Shown piece after piece: positions 25,595 through 34,237 of a DNA stretch of 61,976 bases. This stretch comes from Nitrospirales bacterium (GTDB lineage: Bacteria; Nitrospirota; Nitrospiria; Nitrospirales; UBA8639). The notes beneath the pieces were generated by a model that ran no database searches, was not told where the DNA came from, and saw only the letters and a list, made by a program, of their open reading frames with translations. How positions within the stretch are numbered: the stretch's first letter is position 1; each line of letters begins with the position of its first letter. The position numbers and the translations under genes were made by a program. Location of the stretch: contig JAJDBS010000187.1 of NCBI GenBank assembly GCA_029261235.1, positions 1-61,976 on the forward strand, read 5' to 3'.

Positions 25595-26389
25595 ATGTAT
25601 CACCACGAATTAGAGACGATCCATCAGGCCATGAGCCAGGCAACCACACGCCTTAACAGGATCATATACGAAGGCCTCAAGGTCCAAATCAAATCCGATG
25701 GCTCTCCTGTGACGAATGGAGACATCGAAGTGAATCAGATTCTCCAACAGGCATTGTTGAGTGCCTTTCCAAATGATGCCTGGTTATCCGAAGAATCACC
25801 AGACGATTCACCACGACTCCTTGCTGAACGTGTCTGGATCCTCGACCCCATCGATGGCACCAAACCCTTCATCAAAAACCTACCTCACTACACAATCTCT
25901 CTCGCATTGATCGATAAAGGAGAACCTGGCATCGGTGTGATCTTCAATCCTGCCACACAAGAATTCTTTTGTGCCATTCATGGCCAGCAATCAACCCTCA
26001 ACGGTCAACCGATTCACATCCGCACAATAACCAACCCCTCTGAAAGAACGTTTCTCGTCAATTCCTGGCAGTTCAACCACGCAACCATGAATACATGGAA
26101 GAGCGCACATCGCTGTCCTCCACTCATGGGATCCATTGCCTTTTCATTAGCGCTTATGGCTGCAGGACAAGTCGATGGCGTGATCAATCTTGGCCCACAA
26201 AATGAATGGGATATCGCAGCGGGGCTCCTCCTTGTCCAAGCGGCTGGGGGACTCGTTTTTGACCGAAACCAAAAACCCTTGCGATGTAATCAACCCAATC
26301 CTATGGTCAATGGCATTATCGCTATACGACCCGATGCCTTACCAACGATCCAACCATGGCTTACTAAGATCAATAGCGCATCTCAGTAA
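25595..26389 (+). CDS. Inositol monophosphatase-family phosphatase (CysQ/HisN/SuhB type)
   Basis: This Mg-dependent phosphatase of 264 residues has the family's two metal sites: LSEESPDD (first Glu) and WILDPIDGTKPF (Asp-Pro-Ile-Asp-Gly-Thr). WDIAAGLLLVQAAGG carries the third metal Asp. The KPF after DGT rather than NF/RNF resembles the 3'(2'),5'-bisphosphate nucleotidase and histidinol-phosphatase branches, so the exact substrate (PAP, histidinol phosphate or inositol phosphate) is open. It is a single gene, divergent from the DUF2835/YqaA pair. Confidence 0.9.
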   Translation: MYHHELETIHQAMSQATTRLNRIIYEGLKVQIKSDGSPVTNGDIEVNQILQQALLSAFPNDAWLSEESPDDSPRLLAERVWILDPIDGTKPFIKNLPHYTISLALIDKGEPGIGVIFNPATQEFFCAIHGQQSTLNGQPIHIRTITNPSERTFLVNSWQFNHATMNTWKSAHRCPPLMGSIAFSLALMAAGQVDGVINLGPQNEWDIAAGLLLVQAAGGLVFDRNQKPLRCNQPNPMVNGIIAIRPDALPTIQPWLTKINSASQ

Positions 26390-26665
26390 TCTGGCATTCT
26401 GACCTCTTCCCTCGCATTGCTATCGGTGGCTCTACTCTGATTGAGAATCCATCCCGTTAGCATACGTTCTTGATCATCACAATATCTTGCCAGGCCGTTT
26501 CACTTCATTATCATGAAACGTGTGCAGTCTCTTACTGCCATGCGTTTCATACACGTTCACTCGATTTAACCATTTTCGCTTTTCAACCGAACAACAGAGA
26601 GAAGCCAAAGACTCGATGACCGTCGAGTTGTTCTCACGAATATTATTCTACTCTCGTCGCCAGTC

Positions 26666-27151
26666 ATGACCGGCAACGGTGAGCTTGGGTTGAACGCAAT
26701 GCAAGGAGCAGTCAAAGGCACCATCAAGATCCTGACCATTGAAGATGATGCGTCTCAAACTGAAGCGTTAAAGGAAGCCCTCACTGTCGCCCAGATCATT
26801 TGCGTGGAAATCCATGAAGCCGAAGATGGCGACCAAGCCATGGCATTTCTCCATCAAGAGTACCCACACATGGATGCTCCACAACCCGATATTATTTTCC
26901 TATCCAACCATTTACCCGATCGCACTGGACCTGAGATCATCAAAGACCTTCAACGAGACCGTCGACTCAAAACAATCCCCGTCGCCATGTTTTCCGAACA
27001 AAACCCTCGTACATCAAAAGATATGATCTTCCCAGATAATTGCCATTTATTTATGCGGCCGAAATCATGCGATGAATGGATTTATGTCTTACGATGTATT
27101 GAAGACGTGTGGGTCACACTGTTGAACATGGCCGGAAGACCGAACAGATAA
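26666..27151 (+). CDS. Response-regulator receiver domain protein lacking the phosphorylatable Asp
   Basis: This 161-residue stand-alone CheY-like domain has the acidic pocket (TIEDDAS, E26-D28), but where the family has the phospho-accepting Asp before xxLP it has Ser (IIFLSNHLP, S80). The conserved Lys before Pro is Arg (FMRPKS). So it probably signals without aspartate phosphorylation, or is a degenerate receiver of the cyanobacteriochrome-associated (Rcp1-like) type. The N-terminal dozen residues may be untranslated: Met12 is an alternative start. It has no output domain, and no kinase is nearby. Confidence 0.82.
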   Translation: MTGNGELGLNAMQGAVKGTIKILTIEDDASQTEALKEALTVAQIICVEIHEAEDGDQAMAFLHQEYPHMDAPQPDIIFLSNHLPDRTGPEIIKDLQRDRRLKTIPVAMFSEQNPRTSKDMIFPDNCHLFMRPKSCDEWIYVLRCIEDVWVTLLNMAGRPNR

Positions 27152-27158
27152 AAAACGA

Positions 27159-28328
27159 TCAGTCGCCCCCTTGTCGCTTTGACAGCCGTGCGGTTTTCCG
27201 ATTCCCACCAGCCACCATCTGAAACTCATATAACCGAGATTCCAACCCTCCATTAAACAGCGGAATTTTTCTCGAGGGTGCCAGCCGAATGAGTTTAGGA
27301 AAACGAAAATCTGCACTCAGCACATACACGGTCCAACCGGAAAATCGCTGCTTCAACATGTCTCCAAATTTTGGATACCACTCCTCCAGATCCGACTGAT
27401 TTCCCATCCGCACTCCATACGGCGGATTGGTGACCATGATGCCCTTGTCTGCCGGTGGGGTGATCTCTAGGACATCTCCCGAGTTCACCTGCACCCCGCC
27501 TAACCCCACAAATTGAAGATTACTTCTTGCCATGGATAACGCCTCCGCATCGTGATCAAACCCAAACAGCTTCAACTGAGGCGTTTTGGGAAGGGCCTGT
27601 TGGACATCAGGCCGTATCTCGGACCAGGCCACTGGATCAAAGTTCCGAAAATGACGGAACGAGAATTCTCGCCGAGCTCCCGGGGCAACGCCTTTGGCCA
27701 TGAGTCCGGCTTCAATCAAAAATGTTCCTGATCCACACATGGGATCAAGGAGCACCTCGTCACTTGTCCATCCTGAGAGCCGAAGAATGCCTGCCGCTAG
27801 ATTCTCACGCAGAGGAGCCTCTCCAGCCGCCTGTCGCCAGCCACGCTTAAAGAGCGGGGAGCCAGTCGTGTCCAGATACATGGCCACCTGTGATTCATCG
27901 ACAAATACGACAATTTGGATATCGGGATTGCGCTTATCCACTTCTGGACGTTTCTTGATCTCACGCAGGAAACAATCACAAATGGCATCCTTCACCCGAA
28001 GCGTCGAAAACTCAAGACTCCTGAGCGGAGACTGTTGAGCCACCAGTCGAACTTTGATTCGACAATTCACTGAAAACCATTGAGGCCAAGGTAACTGCAA
28101 TGCCAGACGATAGAGGTCTTCTTCATGACGATACGACCCTTGTCCCACTCGCCACAAGATTCGACTCGCGATTCGACTCTCAAGATTCAATCGATAACAC
28201 AGCGAAAACGGACCCTGGCATTCCACGCCACCAGGGGTCGCACGAACAGCCTGCCCGCCTAAGTCCATAAATTCTTTTTTGAGTTCGTCCTCCAGCCCGC
28301 GAGGACATGGGGCAAAAAATGTTTCCAT
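27159..28328 (-). CDS. THUMP-domain class I SAM-dependent RNA methyltransferase (RlmL-N/YpsC type)
   Basis: The 389-residue protein has the N-terminal CPRGLEDELKKE ferredoxin-like/THUMP region (residues 1-160), then the methyltransferase with LLDPMCGSGTFLIEAGLMA as SAM loop and NPPYG as the catalytic motif of guanine-N2 methylases. It probably modifies 23S rRNA. It is convergent with the receiver gene (8 bp apart) and 45 bp downstream of a hydroxyacid dehydrogenase gene on the same strand. Confidence 0.93.
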   Translation of the reverse strand: METFFAPCPRGLEDELKKEFMDLGGQAVRATPGGVECQGPFSLCYRLNLESRIASRILWRVGQGSYRHEEDLYRLALQLPWPQWFSVNCRIKVRLVAQQSPLRSLEFSTLRVKDAICDCFLREIKKRPEVDKRNPDIQIVVFVDESQVAMYLDTTGSPLFKRGWRQAAGEAPLRENLAAGILRLSGWTSDEVLLDPMCGSGTFLIEAGLMAKGVAPGARREFSFRHFRNFDPVAWSEIRPDVQQALPKTPQLKLFGFDHDAEALSMARSNLQFVGLGGVQVNSGDVLEITPPADKGIMVTNPPYGVRMGNQSDLEEWYPKFGDMLKQRFSGWTVYVLSADFRFPKLIRLAPSRKIPLFNGGLESRLYEFQMVAGGNRKTARLSKRQGGD

Positions 28329-28372
28329 AAGTCACAAAAAAAGGAAAGGTGAATAATCGTTCGAACTCTACG

Positions 28373-29392
28373 CTATTGATAGACTTCTGGATTGACGCAA
28401 TGGGGAAGACGCTCACCCCGTAACCCCGCAAGAACATTCTCAACGGCCATGTCGGCCATGAGCAATCTTGTGGCCGTCGATGCACTGCCTAAATGCGGGA
28501 TCACCAGACAATTGGGTAACGTGAGCAACGGATGGGAAGCCGGAAGAGGCTCGGGGTCCGTCACATCCAACGCCGCCCCACCAATCGTCCCTTGCTGTAA
28601 CGCGGCATACAAGGCGTCTTGGTCCACCACCGCTCCACGAGACGTATTGATTAACATGCTCGAGCGTTTCATGTTCTGAAATTCAGATGTACCCATTAAG
28701 TGCTGAGTATCAGGAGTAAGTGGAACATGTAAGCTGAGAAAATCTGATTCCCTCAAAGCCGTGGCTAAATCCACAAACGTCACGGAAGCCATATCCGATG
28801 ATTCACCATTGATTCCCGAAAGATGAGAAGGTTCCGAGGTTTCACGATGCTCTCTGGGAGATCGCACTGCCAGCACATTCATGCCAAATCCCTGGGCTCG
28901 CCGAGCCACGGCTTGGCCGATTCGACCAAACCCCACAATTCCCAGTGTGGCACCGTAGATATCTCGCCCTAGCAATAGATCTGGCTTCCATTCTGCCCAA
29001 TGCCCCTGACGCACATACTCGGCCCCTTCCGTAATTCGACGAGCAGCAGCCATCAATAATGCAAACGCCAAATCGGCTGTCGTTTCTGTCAATATTCCAG
29101 GAGTATGGCCAACAGGAATATTGCGAGCCGTGCATGTGGGAATATCGATATGGTCATATCCAACCGACATGGTGCTAATCACACGCAACTGCGTCCCAAC
29201 TTGAAGGACGTCCTGATCAATTCGATCCGTCAGCAAACAATACAATGCTTGAGCTTCAGGAATGCGATCCAGCAACCATTCATGCGAGACGGAGCAATCA
29301 TGCTCCCAACACACCACCTGTGCCTGAGCGATTAATGCATCCCATGCGTTTGGAGGAAGCTGCCTAGTGGCCACCACTATTGGAAGGGGCAT
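28373..29392 (-). CDS. D-isomer-specific 2-hydroxyacid dehydrogenase (glyoxylate/hydroxypyruvate reductase type)
   Basis: This NAD(P)-dependent oxidoreductase of 339 residues has the Rossmann motif GFGRIGQAVARRA, the catalytic Arg in MLINTSRGAVVD, the Glu in DVTDPEPLP, and the catalytic His in VIPHLGSAS. It most resembles the glyoxylate reductase (GyaR) group, and the C-terminal CVNPEVY motif also fits. Between NAD-binding blocks there is a Ser/Glu-rich loop longer than usual (about residues 180-205). It is probably in an operon with the downstream RNA methyltransferase gene. Confidence 0.9.
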   Translation of the reverse strand: MPLPIVVATRQLPPNAWDALIAQAQVVCWEHDCSVSHEWLLDRIPEAQALYCLLTDRIDQDVLQVGTQLRVISTMSVGYDHIDIPTCTARNIPVGHTPGILTETTADLAFALLMAAARRITEGAEYVRQGHWAEWKPDLLLGRDIYGATLGIVGFGRIGQAVARRAQGFGMNVLAVRSPREHRETSEPSHLSGINGESSDMASVTFVDLATALRESDFLSLHVPLTPDTQHLMGTSEFQNMKRSSMLINTSRGAVVDQDALYAALQQGTIGGAALDVTDPEPLPASHPLLTLPNCLVIPHLGSASTATRLLMADMAVENVLAGLRGERLPHCVNPEVYQ

Positions 29393-29444
29393 CCTTCTCC
29401 TTTGCTATCTTTTTCGCGGCAAGACGTAGATGGCCTTCACTGAC

Positions 29445-30449
29445 CTACCAGAATAGAACGGATAGAACAAACCCAAGATAACACAGCCCATTCACGACCA
29501 AATGGATGGGCTTCACGGCGCCACGCCGCACAAGCCAGGTGAGGTAGGTGGCGGCCACTAAGGTCATGGCCATCCCCACGAGAATTTCCTTCTGCGGAAC
29601 CCACGCCGTCAGCATAATACCCACTGCCGGCAACAAGCTGCCTTGAAACATCATGGCTCCGGTGAGGTTGCCAACAGCCAAGGTATCCTTCCCTCGCCGA
29701 ATCCAAAGAATACTATTCACCTTTTCGGGCAATTCGGTCGCAATGGGGACGATCAAGAGAGACAACGTCAAAGCCGAAATCCCCCAAAGAGGCGCGAGAT
29801 GCTCAATACCATACACAAATCCCTTAGCCCCTAACATGATGAGTCCCAAGCCAACACCTAACTGAAACAGAATCATCACTAAATTATCTGGTAGGCCAAT
29901 TTTTGTCGAATAAAGGGGATGATCGGCTTCAGTTCCATGTCCATCATCAACCAAATCAGTCGAGGCACGAATCGTCAACGTGAGATACGCGACGTACATC
30001 CCAACTAAGGTGAAGGCCATCAACCCTCGAACCCATGGCCATTCAGACGGCACAAAAGCGGCCATCACACCAATGAAAAAAGCCCAATTAAACCAGAGGA
30101 GATCACGTGCAAACCCCGTGGGTTCGGGAGTCAACGTCGCGTACCACCCCCGTGATCGCGCAGCAAAGATGCCGACCAGAAAAAACGCCAACGTCGCCAA
30201 TAACAGCGGGGCACCCAAAATGGCCCCGACGGCCACCTCATGTCGAAGCGTTTCCGTTCCAGATCCTAAAAAAATGGCAAACAGCGGGACCATGGTTTCC
30301 GGCAGGGCTGTCCCAATCGCGGCAAAAATTGAACCGGTAACCCCTTCAGAAATGCCGAGGCGCTGTCCAAAATGCTCGAGGCTATTGGTAAAGGCCTCAG
30401 CCCCCAACAGGATAATGACGAGCGCGCCAACGAGAATCAGTATTTCCAT
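29445..30449 (-). CDS. Sodium/calcium exchanger-family membrane antiporter
   Basis: This integral inner-membrane protein of 334 residues has two inverted repeats of the CaCA family. The alpha-repeat motifs are GSIFAAIGTALPETMVP (residues ~40-56) and IVPIATELPEKVNS, each with the conserved acidic residue that binds the cation. About ten membrane spans are visible, with a soluble loop near the middle (DDGHGTEADHPLYS). It exchanges Na+ or H+ for Ca2+ or a similar ion. It lies 52 bp upstream of the dehydrogenase gene. Confidence 0.92.
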   Translation of the reverse strand: MEILILVGALVIILLGAEAFTNSLEHFGQRLGISEGVTGSIFAAIGTALPETMVPLFAIFLGSGTETLRHEVAVGAILGAPLLLATLAFFLVGIFAARSRGWYATLTPEPTGFARDLLWFNWAFFIGVMAAFVPSEWPWVRGLMAFTLVGMYVAYLTLTIRASTDLVDDGHGTEADHPLYSTKIGLPDNLVMILFQLGVGLGLIMLGAKGFVYGIEHLAPLWGISALTLSLLIVPIATELPEKVNSILWIRRGKDTLAVGNLTGAMMFQGSLLPAVGIMLTAWVPQKEILVGMAMTLVAATYLTWLVRRGAVKPIHLVVNGLCYLGFVLSVLFW

Positions 30450-30659
30450 ATATCAGGGCTCACAGACCAAACGACTGAATACTATTCATAAAATTCTCTT
30501 TCAGGACAATGACTTAGATGAAATTATCTAAATATCGAGAAGTAAACCAGGAGAAGTATAGAGTAAGAAAGAAGAAGGGACTGAGCATTTCTATCTATTG
30601 TGCGTCTCACTTCTTATCGTGCCTTGCCATCCGGAAAATTTTTCTTTTACACTAGCTCT

Positions 30660-30812
30660 ATGGACAGCATTTCTACTGGTCTCATCCTGACCGTCTGTAC
30701 AATCCTCATCTTCACCGTTGCCCAAAAATGGTGGCGGCATCGGCAAGCAGCCAAACTCGCTGATAAACTCTTAGATGATGTGCTTAAAGGCAAAGACGCC
30801 TTTCGTCGATAA
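30660..30812 (+). CDS. Small single-span membrane protein
   Basis: A 50-residue protein: a short polar start, one hydrophobic helix (STGLILTVCTILIFTVAQ) and a basic, helical C-terminal tail (KWWRHRQAAKLADKLLDD…). The ATG at 30660 fits better than the in-frame ATG at 30600, whose extra residues look random. Function is unknown. The pattern resembles small membrane proteins that anchor or regulate larger complexes. Confidence 0.5.
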   Translation: MDSISTGLILTVCTILIFTVAQKWWRHRQAAKLADKLLDDVLKGKDAFRR

Positions 30813-30842
30813 TCGCCTTTTTTTCTCCCCAGCATTTCCATC

Positions 30843-31499
30843 TCAAAACCCTAAACACAATTGCTGTGGAGGCAAGGGCGCATGGCAAAACTCCTTCTCC
30901 TTTGGTTCCGCGACTATTTCTGGCTGGGGAGTCTGTAGCCCTTTCAATGAAACCTCTACAAGCGCCCCTCGGCATCGGCTACACAAATGACGAGAAGGCA
31001 CAATGGTTCGACGTTGCCGATGATACGCCATCCCGCACTGAACACATTCCCAGGCATGCCGATTCAACGCCTGAACGGTCTCATTCAATTGATGACGAAT
31101 GGTGATATTGAGCCCAGCCTCATTCATCCGATCCATCATCTCCCGAAACGCGGGGCCATGAGAAGGTCGACGTTTCCGAATATCAAACTCCCATTGATGA
31201 ATCATCTCATGAGCCAACGTTCCCAAAAGTTCGGCCTCAGGTTGCCCACGAAGTAATGGGGCGGAAAGCCGAATCACCCGAGCTTCGCCACGCCGATACG
31301 CAGTAAAACGCCACAGGCTTCTCGGGCCAACTTGGCTCACAAACAACCCTGCTGAAGCCGTTAACCGTGAACTCCACTCAATGCGAATAGCCGGAAGCCG
31401 ATTCTCAAAAAACCGACAAGCCAAGTCTTGCCACATCGCCTGTACAGACGACAAGGGCACAAGCTCTTGAGGAGAAACAGAGGTGGGAACGGTCACCAA
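30843..31499 (-). CDS. SprT-like zinc-dependent protein
   Basis: The 218-residue protein carries the SprT-family HExxH-like site HEMIHQWEF with GHGPAF-type segment SHGPAFREMM, and a C-terminal four-Cys zinc ribbon (CVQCGMAY…CSRCRG). Relatives are thought to be metalloproteases acting on DNA-protein crosslinks or ribosomal proteins. The true start is uncertain. The frame opens with TTG at 31499, GTG follows at 31496, and a Met at 31436 lies just before the conserved core. Confidence 0.8.
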   Translation of the reverse strand: MVTVPTSVSPQELVPLSSVQAMWQDLACRFFENRLPAIRIEWSSRLTASAGLFVSQVGPRSLWRFTAYRRGEARVIRLSAPLLRGQPEAELLGTLAHEMIHQWEFDIRKRRPSHGPAFREMMDRMNEAGLNITIRHQLNETVQALNRHAWECVQCGMAYHRQRRTIVPSRHLCSRCRGALVEVSLKGLQTPQPEIVAEPKEKEFCHAPLPPQQLCLGF

Positions 31500-31617
31500 G
31501 CGTACCGGGAGGGTTGCCTATACATGGGATAGTGGCTATGTTACCATTTTTTTTTACCCTTCGTAACAATTCTGAACGATAAAATTCGAACAACCGTCTC
31601 AGCGCCATCGAACAGTT

Positions 31618-32100
31618 ATGTTAACCGAAGGATCCGACATTCTCGATAAAGATCAGGTATTTATGCACATGGCGTTGGGTATGGCGAAAGAAGCCTATCG
31701 GGCTGGGGAAGTCCCGGTTGGCGCAGTCCTCGTCAAAGAGGGCGAAGTCATTGCCACCGGCTACAATCGTCGCGAAGGCTTACAAGACCCAACCGCGCAT
31801 GCGGAACTTTTGGCTATTCGCGCAGCTGCAGAAGGCATGGGTTCTTGGCGCCTGACGGATACCACCCTGTATGTGACCTTAGAACCCTGTACCATGTGTG
31901 CTGGAGCTATTATTCAATCGAGAATAGCCCGTTTGGTATTTGGCACCCCCGCGGCAGTTGAATCAATTGGTGCTTTCACTGCTGAAACCCTGTTCAACCA
32001 TCATGTCACCGTCCAATCAGGAATTTTGGCAGAAGACTGCCGGAATCTGTTACAACAGTTTTTCCAGCAACTTCGCGAGGGTCAACCAGTTCCTACCTAA
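31618..32100 (+). CDS. tadA: tRNA-specific adenosine deaminase
   Basis: It converts adenosine 34 to inosine in tRNA-Arg(ACG), widening codon reading. The 160-residue enzyme has the zinc-binding and proton-shuttle motif HAE (residues 61-63) and the PCTMCAGA motif near residue 91. KEGEVIATGYNRRE and RLVFGT are also typical. The ATG at 31618 was used. It is directly followed, after 11 bp, by a truncated tRNA-Ser copy. Confidence 0.96.
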   Translation: MLTEGSDILDKDQVFMHMALGMAKEAYRAGEVPVGAVLVKEGEVIATGYNRREGLQDPTAHAELLAIRAAAEGMGSWRLTDTTLYVTLEPCTMCAGAIIQSRIARLVFGTPAAVESIGAFTAETLFNHHVTVQSGILAEDCRNLLQQFFQQLREGQPVPT

Positions 32101-32111
32101 AATATGTTTGT

Positions 32112-32154
32112 CGGAGAGATGCGAAAGTGGCCGATTCTGACGGTCTCGAAAACC
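32112..32154 (+). pseudogene. Truncated tRNA-Ser(CGA) remnant (5' half only)
   Basis: These 43 bases match the 5' part of the intact tRNA-Ser gene at 33935 (one base upstream through the anticodon-loop and into the 3' anticodon stem) with only three mismatches. The match stops abruptly at AAAACC. The 3' half, T-arm and acceptor strand are absent, so it cannot fold into a tRNA. It sits just after tadA. A displaced or duplicated tRNA fragment 1.8 kb from the intact gene suggests an integration or a tandem duplication with loss. Confidence 0.75.
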
Positions 32155-32394
32155 CACGATCTCAATGATAACTCAACAAAATCAATGGCTTAAGCGAAGA
32201 CGATTTGTGGCAAAGCGACAAGCGGACTGTCGCTGAAACCGTATCTAAAGCGTACTGTACTAAATGTTGTGGTACGTCAATTATCTACCTATAGCGGGGA
32301 TCACATTATGGTTACACCCGTATGGGTTATAGCCTTATGAGTTATAGCGTTTTATCGCACCCGTGCAGTATTGTATGTCTAAAGGAGGTGCGTT

Positions 32395-32679
32395 ATGCGA
32401 CAAATCTTATGGGTCATTTATCTAGGCGTATTGTTCACGGGTTGCGCCCAACATACCGAACGTATGGAAGCAGGGGTTGGACAGACGGAAACCGAATTAC
32501 TCAGTGCGTGGGGTGCGCCTGATAAGAGCGTGACTCTCGATAATGGTAAAACTATTCATTCGTGGTTAAATGCACATGGAACCAGAGATAGCGGCCCGAC
32601 GTGCAAAAAAACCGTTGTCTTCAATCACTACCATAGAGTGACTGACCAAAATCATCAAAATTGTAACGTAAACCCATGA
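32395..32679 (+). CDS. Small lipoprotein, SmpA/OmlA (BamE)-like
   Basis: This 94-residue protein has a strong AAAGGAGG ribosome-binding site before ATG at 32395. It has a lipoprotein signal peptide with lipobox LFTGC, then the short fold typical of OmlA-like proteins (TETELLSAWGAPDKSVTLDNGK). It is likely an outer-membrane or periplasmic lipid-anchored protein. Several Cys follow near the C-terminus (PTCKKTV, NCNV). It lies between the tRNA remnant and a transposase pseudogene, so it may belong to the inserted segment. Confidence 0.65.
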   Translation: MRQILWVIYLGVLFTGCAQHTERMEAGVGQTETELLSAWGAPDKSVTLDNGKTIHSWLNAHGTRDSGPTCKKTVVFNHYHRVTDQNHQNCNVNP

Positions 32680-32724
32680 CCGACGGGTAATATTCCGACG
32701 ATGTAAGTTCTCCCTTCTATTAAT

Positions 32725-33251
32725 TTATCCGCCTGGAAGTATTTGAATTATTTCACTGCTCCAGGCACGCTTACCAGTCATGATGAGATTACGGAAATAT
32801 GCTGAAAACACGCTTCGCTCCTGCAGCCTGCGAAAAAACCGCTCGATGCACCTGTTACCCTCAGGGCATCTGACGAAGCTTGGCAACAAATTGATACCCA
32901 GGAAGCTCAGCTCAGACTGGAACGCTTGGCTACCATTTTGACGCCATGGTCATGTTGAACGAGTAAGCCGTTGGGCACCTTGGCCTCGTACTCACCGAAT
33001 ACGTGCTTGACCGCCTGGCGAATCGGCTCGAGGGTTTCATGGCGCCAACCATACTTGGCCGCCTGAACCCCAAGACACTCCCCCCTAAAGTAGCCACGCC
33101 ACTGAGTCCACCTCGCCATAGGTTCCTTCCCCCACATCATCTTGAGCACAGTCGGAATCATCATACTTTCATAGGATCGAGACCCTCTTGACCTGCTGAG
33201 ACGCATCGACACTGAAGCGACTTTGACCCTCAACGAGAAATTCAAGCTCAC
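32725..33251 (-). pseudogene. Decayed DDE (integrase-core) transposase
   Basis: On the minus strand, reading from 33251 down, one frame gives GECLGVQAAKYGWRHETLEPIRQ and so on, with FGEYEAKVPNGL and HDHG. After a frame change it gives FLGINLLPSFVRCPEGNRCIERFF, the last block of the integrase core with its catalytic Glu. Two frames are needed, so it is a frameshifted, inactive insertion-sequence gene of the IS3-like integrase type. The N-terminal catalytic Asp region is also damaged (MWGKEP instead of the usual WG-x-D). The ~32680-32724 flank holds nothing. Confidence 0.7.
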
Positions 33252-33275
33252 GGAAATCTAGCACCACCCACAATC

Positions 33276-33404
33276 TCATTCAGACGATAATTTCATATTT
33301 TGAAGCTGCTCTTCCAACCACGAAATATCCTCAGCGGTCTGAAGGCAGGACAACACCTTTAGACATTCCTCGCACAGGGTACCACTCTCTTCACCACGCC
33401 CCAT
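33276..33404 (-). CDS. Tiny Cys-containing peptide gene (42 codons)
   Basis: A minus-strand frame starting at 33404 with an AGGAG site 4-5 bases upstream. The product has a CEECLKVLSC segment followed by an amphipathic helix (DISWLEEQLQ). It follows another tiny gene (33418-33530) with a strong ribosome-binding site and is upstream of the transposase remnant on the same strand. Function is unknown; it could be a toxin, regulator or peptide product. It is real in layout but unproven. Confidence 0.4.
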   Translation of the reverse strand: MGRGEESGTLCEECLKVLSCLQTAEDISWLEEQLQNMKLSSE

Positions 33405-33417
33405 ATTCTCCTGTCAT

Positions 33418-33530
33418 TTATCCCAAAATCACGCCACAAGCTGTTCCATTGTCAGAGCCATTATCTGAAAGTTTACTGTCGATGATCAAAGCATCCAAAA
33501 CTGCATCGCTAAAATTTGAAACTTAGTCAT
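33418..33530 (-). pseudogene. Tiny peptide gene, apparently frameshifted
   Basis: A perfect AAGGAGG lies 7 bases before the ATG at 33530, so a translated gene was here. The ATG frame runs only 14 codons. After the third codon a neighbouring frame is open to a stop at 33418 and reads VSNFSDAVLDAL…, ending TACGVILG. One missing base would make a 37-residue peptide. Whether the base is really missing in the genome cannot be told from one sequence. Confidence 0.35.
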
Positions 33531-33934
33531 GAATCATCCTCCTTTTGTTATATATGAGTTGATTCGAATTGTCCGATCTTCCTATTTAGGATGTCAGACG
33601 AAACCATTTAAGGGGGAAGGGGAATATGTTCCTGATGGTATGTCTGGCCAGAGTATATGACCCTAACGAAAGAATGGGTGGGAACTAATTTAGAATCGTG
33701 TTTGAATAGTATTTTTGTTTTATAGCGGACGGTCTTGTAAACCGTCTGTCGTAAGATATTTGATTGCCAAGAGTGCAAAAAAACTTTATATTTGAATAAT
33801 ATTTATACTCTACACACCAGGAATAAAGCGATCTTCCTTTGCTTTTTTTGAAGATTGGGTAAACTTTTACACAGATAACCAAGACCACCAATTTTGCATC
33901 ATAAATCATTGAAATAAAAAAAGAAGTATGGCGC

Positions 33935-34022
<88 letters not shown>

Positions 34023-34160
34023 ACCAGTCGGCCCTATAATCGGCCTCTCCCAGCAGCGCGGGAAAACTCCTAACATTTCGGCGAGTTAGACCTACTTTGA
34101 ACCATCATTGACGCTCTCTCCATCGCCCACTCCCCCCCGATTGTTCCTTTATTCCGGCTG

Positions 34161-34221
34161 TTTTCTCTGGCGGGATTTTGGCGGTCCCACTGTGTTCGTG
34201 GTAGTGGGACCAAGAGAGAAC
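34161..34221 (+). repeat. Left copy of a diverged ~60-bp direct repeat, with internal hairpin
   Basis: This segment (starting TTTTCTCTG, ending AAGAGAGAA) matches 58408-58468 in the same orientation at roughly 80% identity. It holds an inverted repeat GGTCCCACT (34183-34191)/AGTGGGACC (34203-34211). Similarity seems to extend a further 20-30 bases to the left. It may be an insertion-sequence end or the border of the island between the copies. Confidence 0.5.
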
Positions 34222-34237
34222 AAGGCGGGCTCCCGAC

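Noticed and set aside
29980-30531. 183-residue plus-strand frame
   Set aside because: It is the antisense shadow of the cation antiporter gene and has a random, Arg/Pro-rich composition.
32907-33251. 114-residue minus-strand frame as an intact gene
   Set aside because: It is one piece of a frameshifted transposase that continues in another frame to about 32725.
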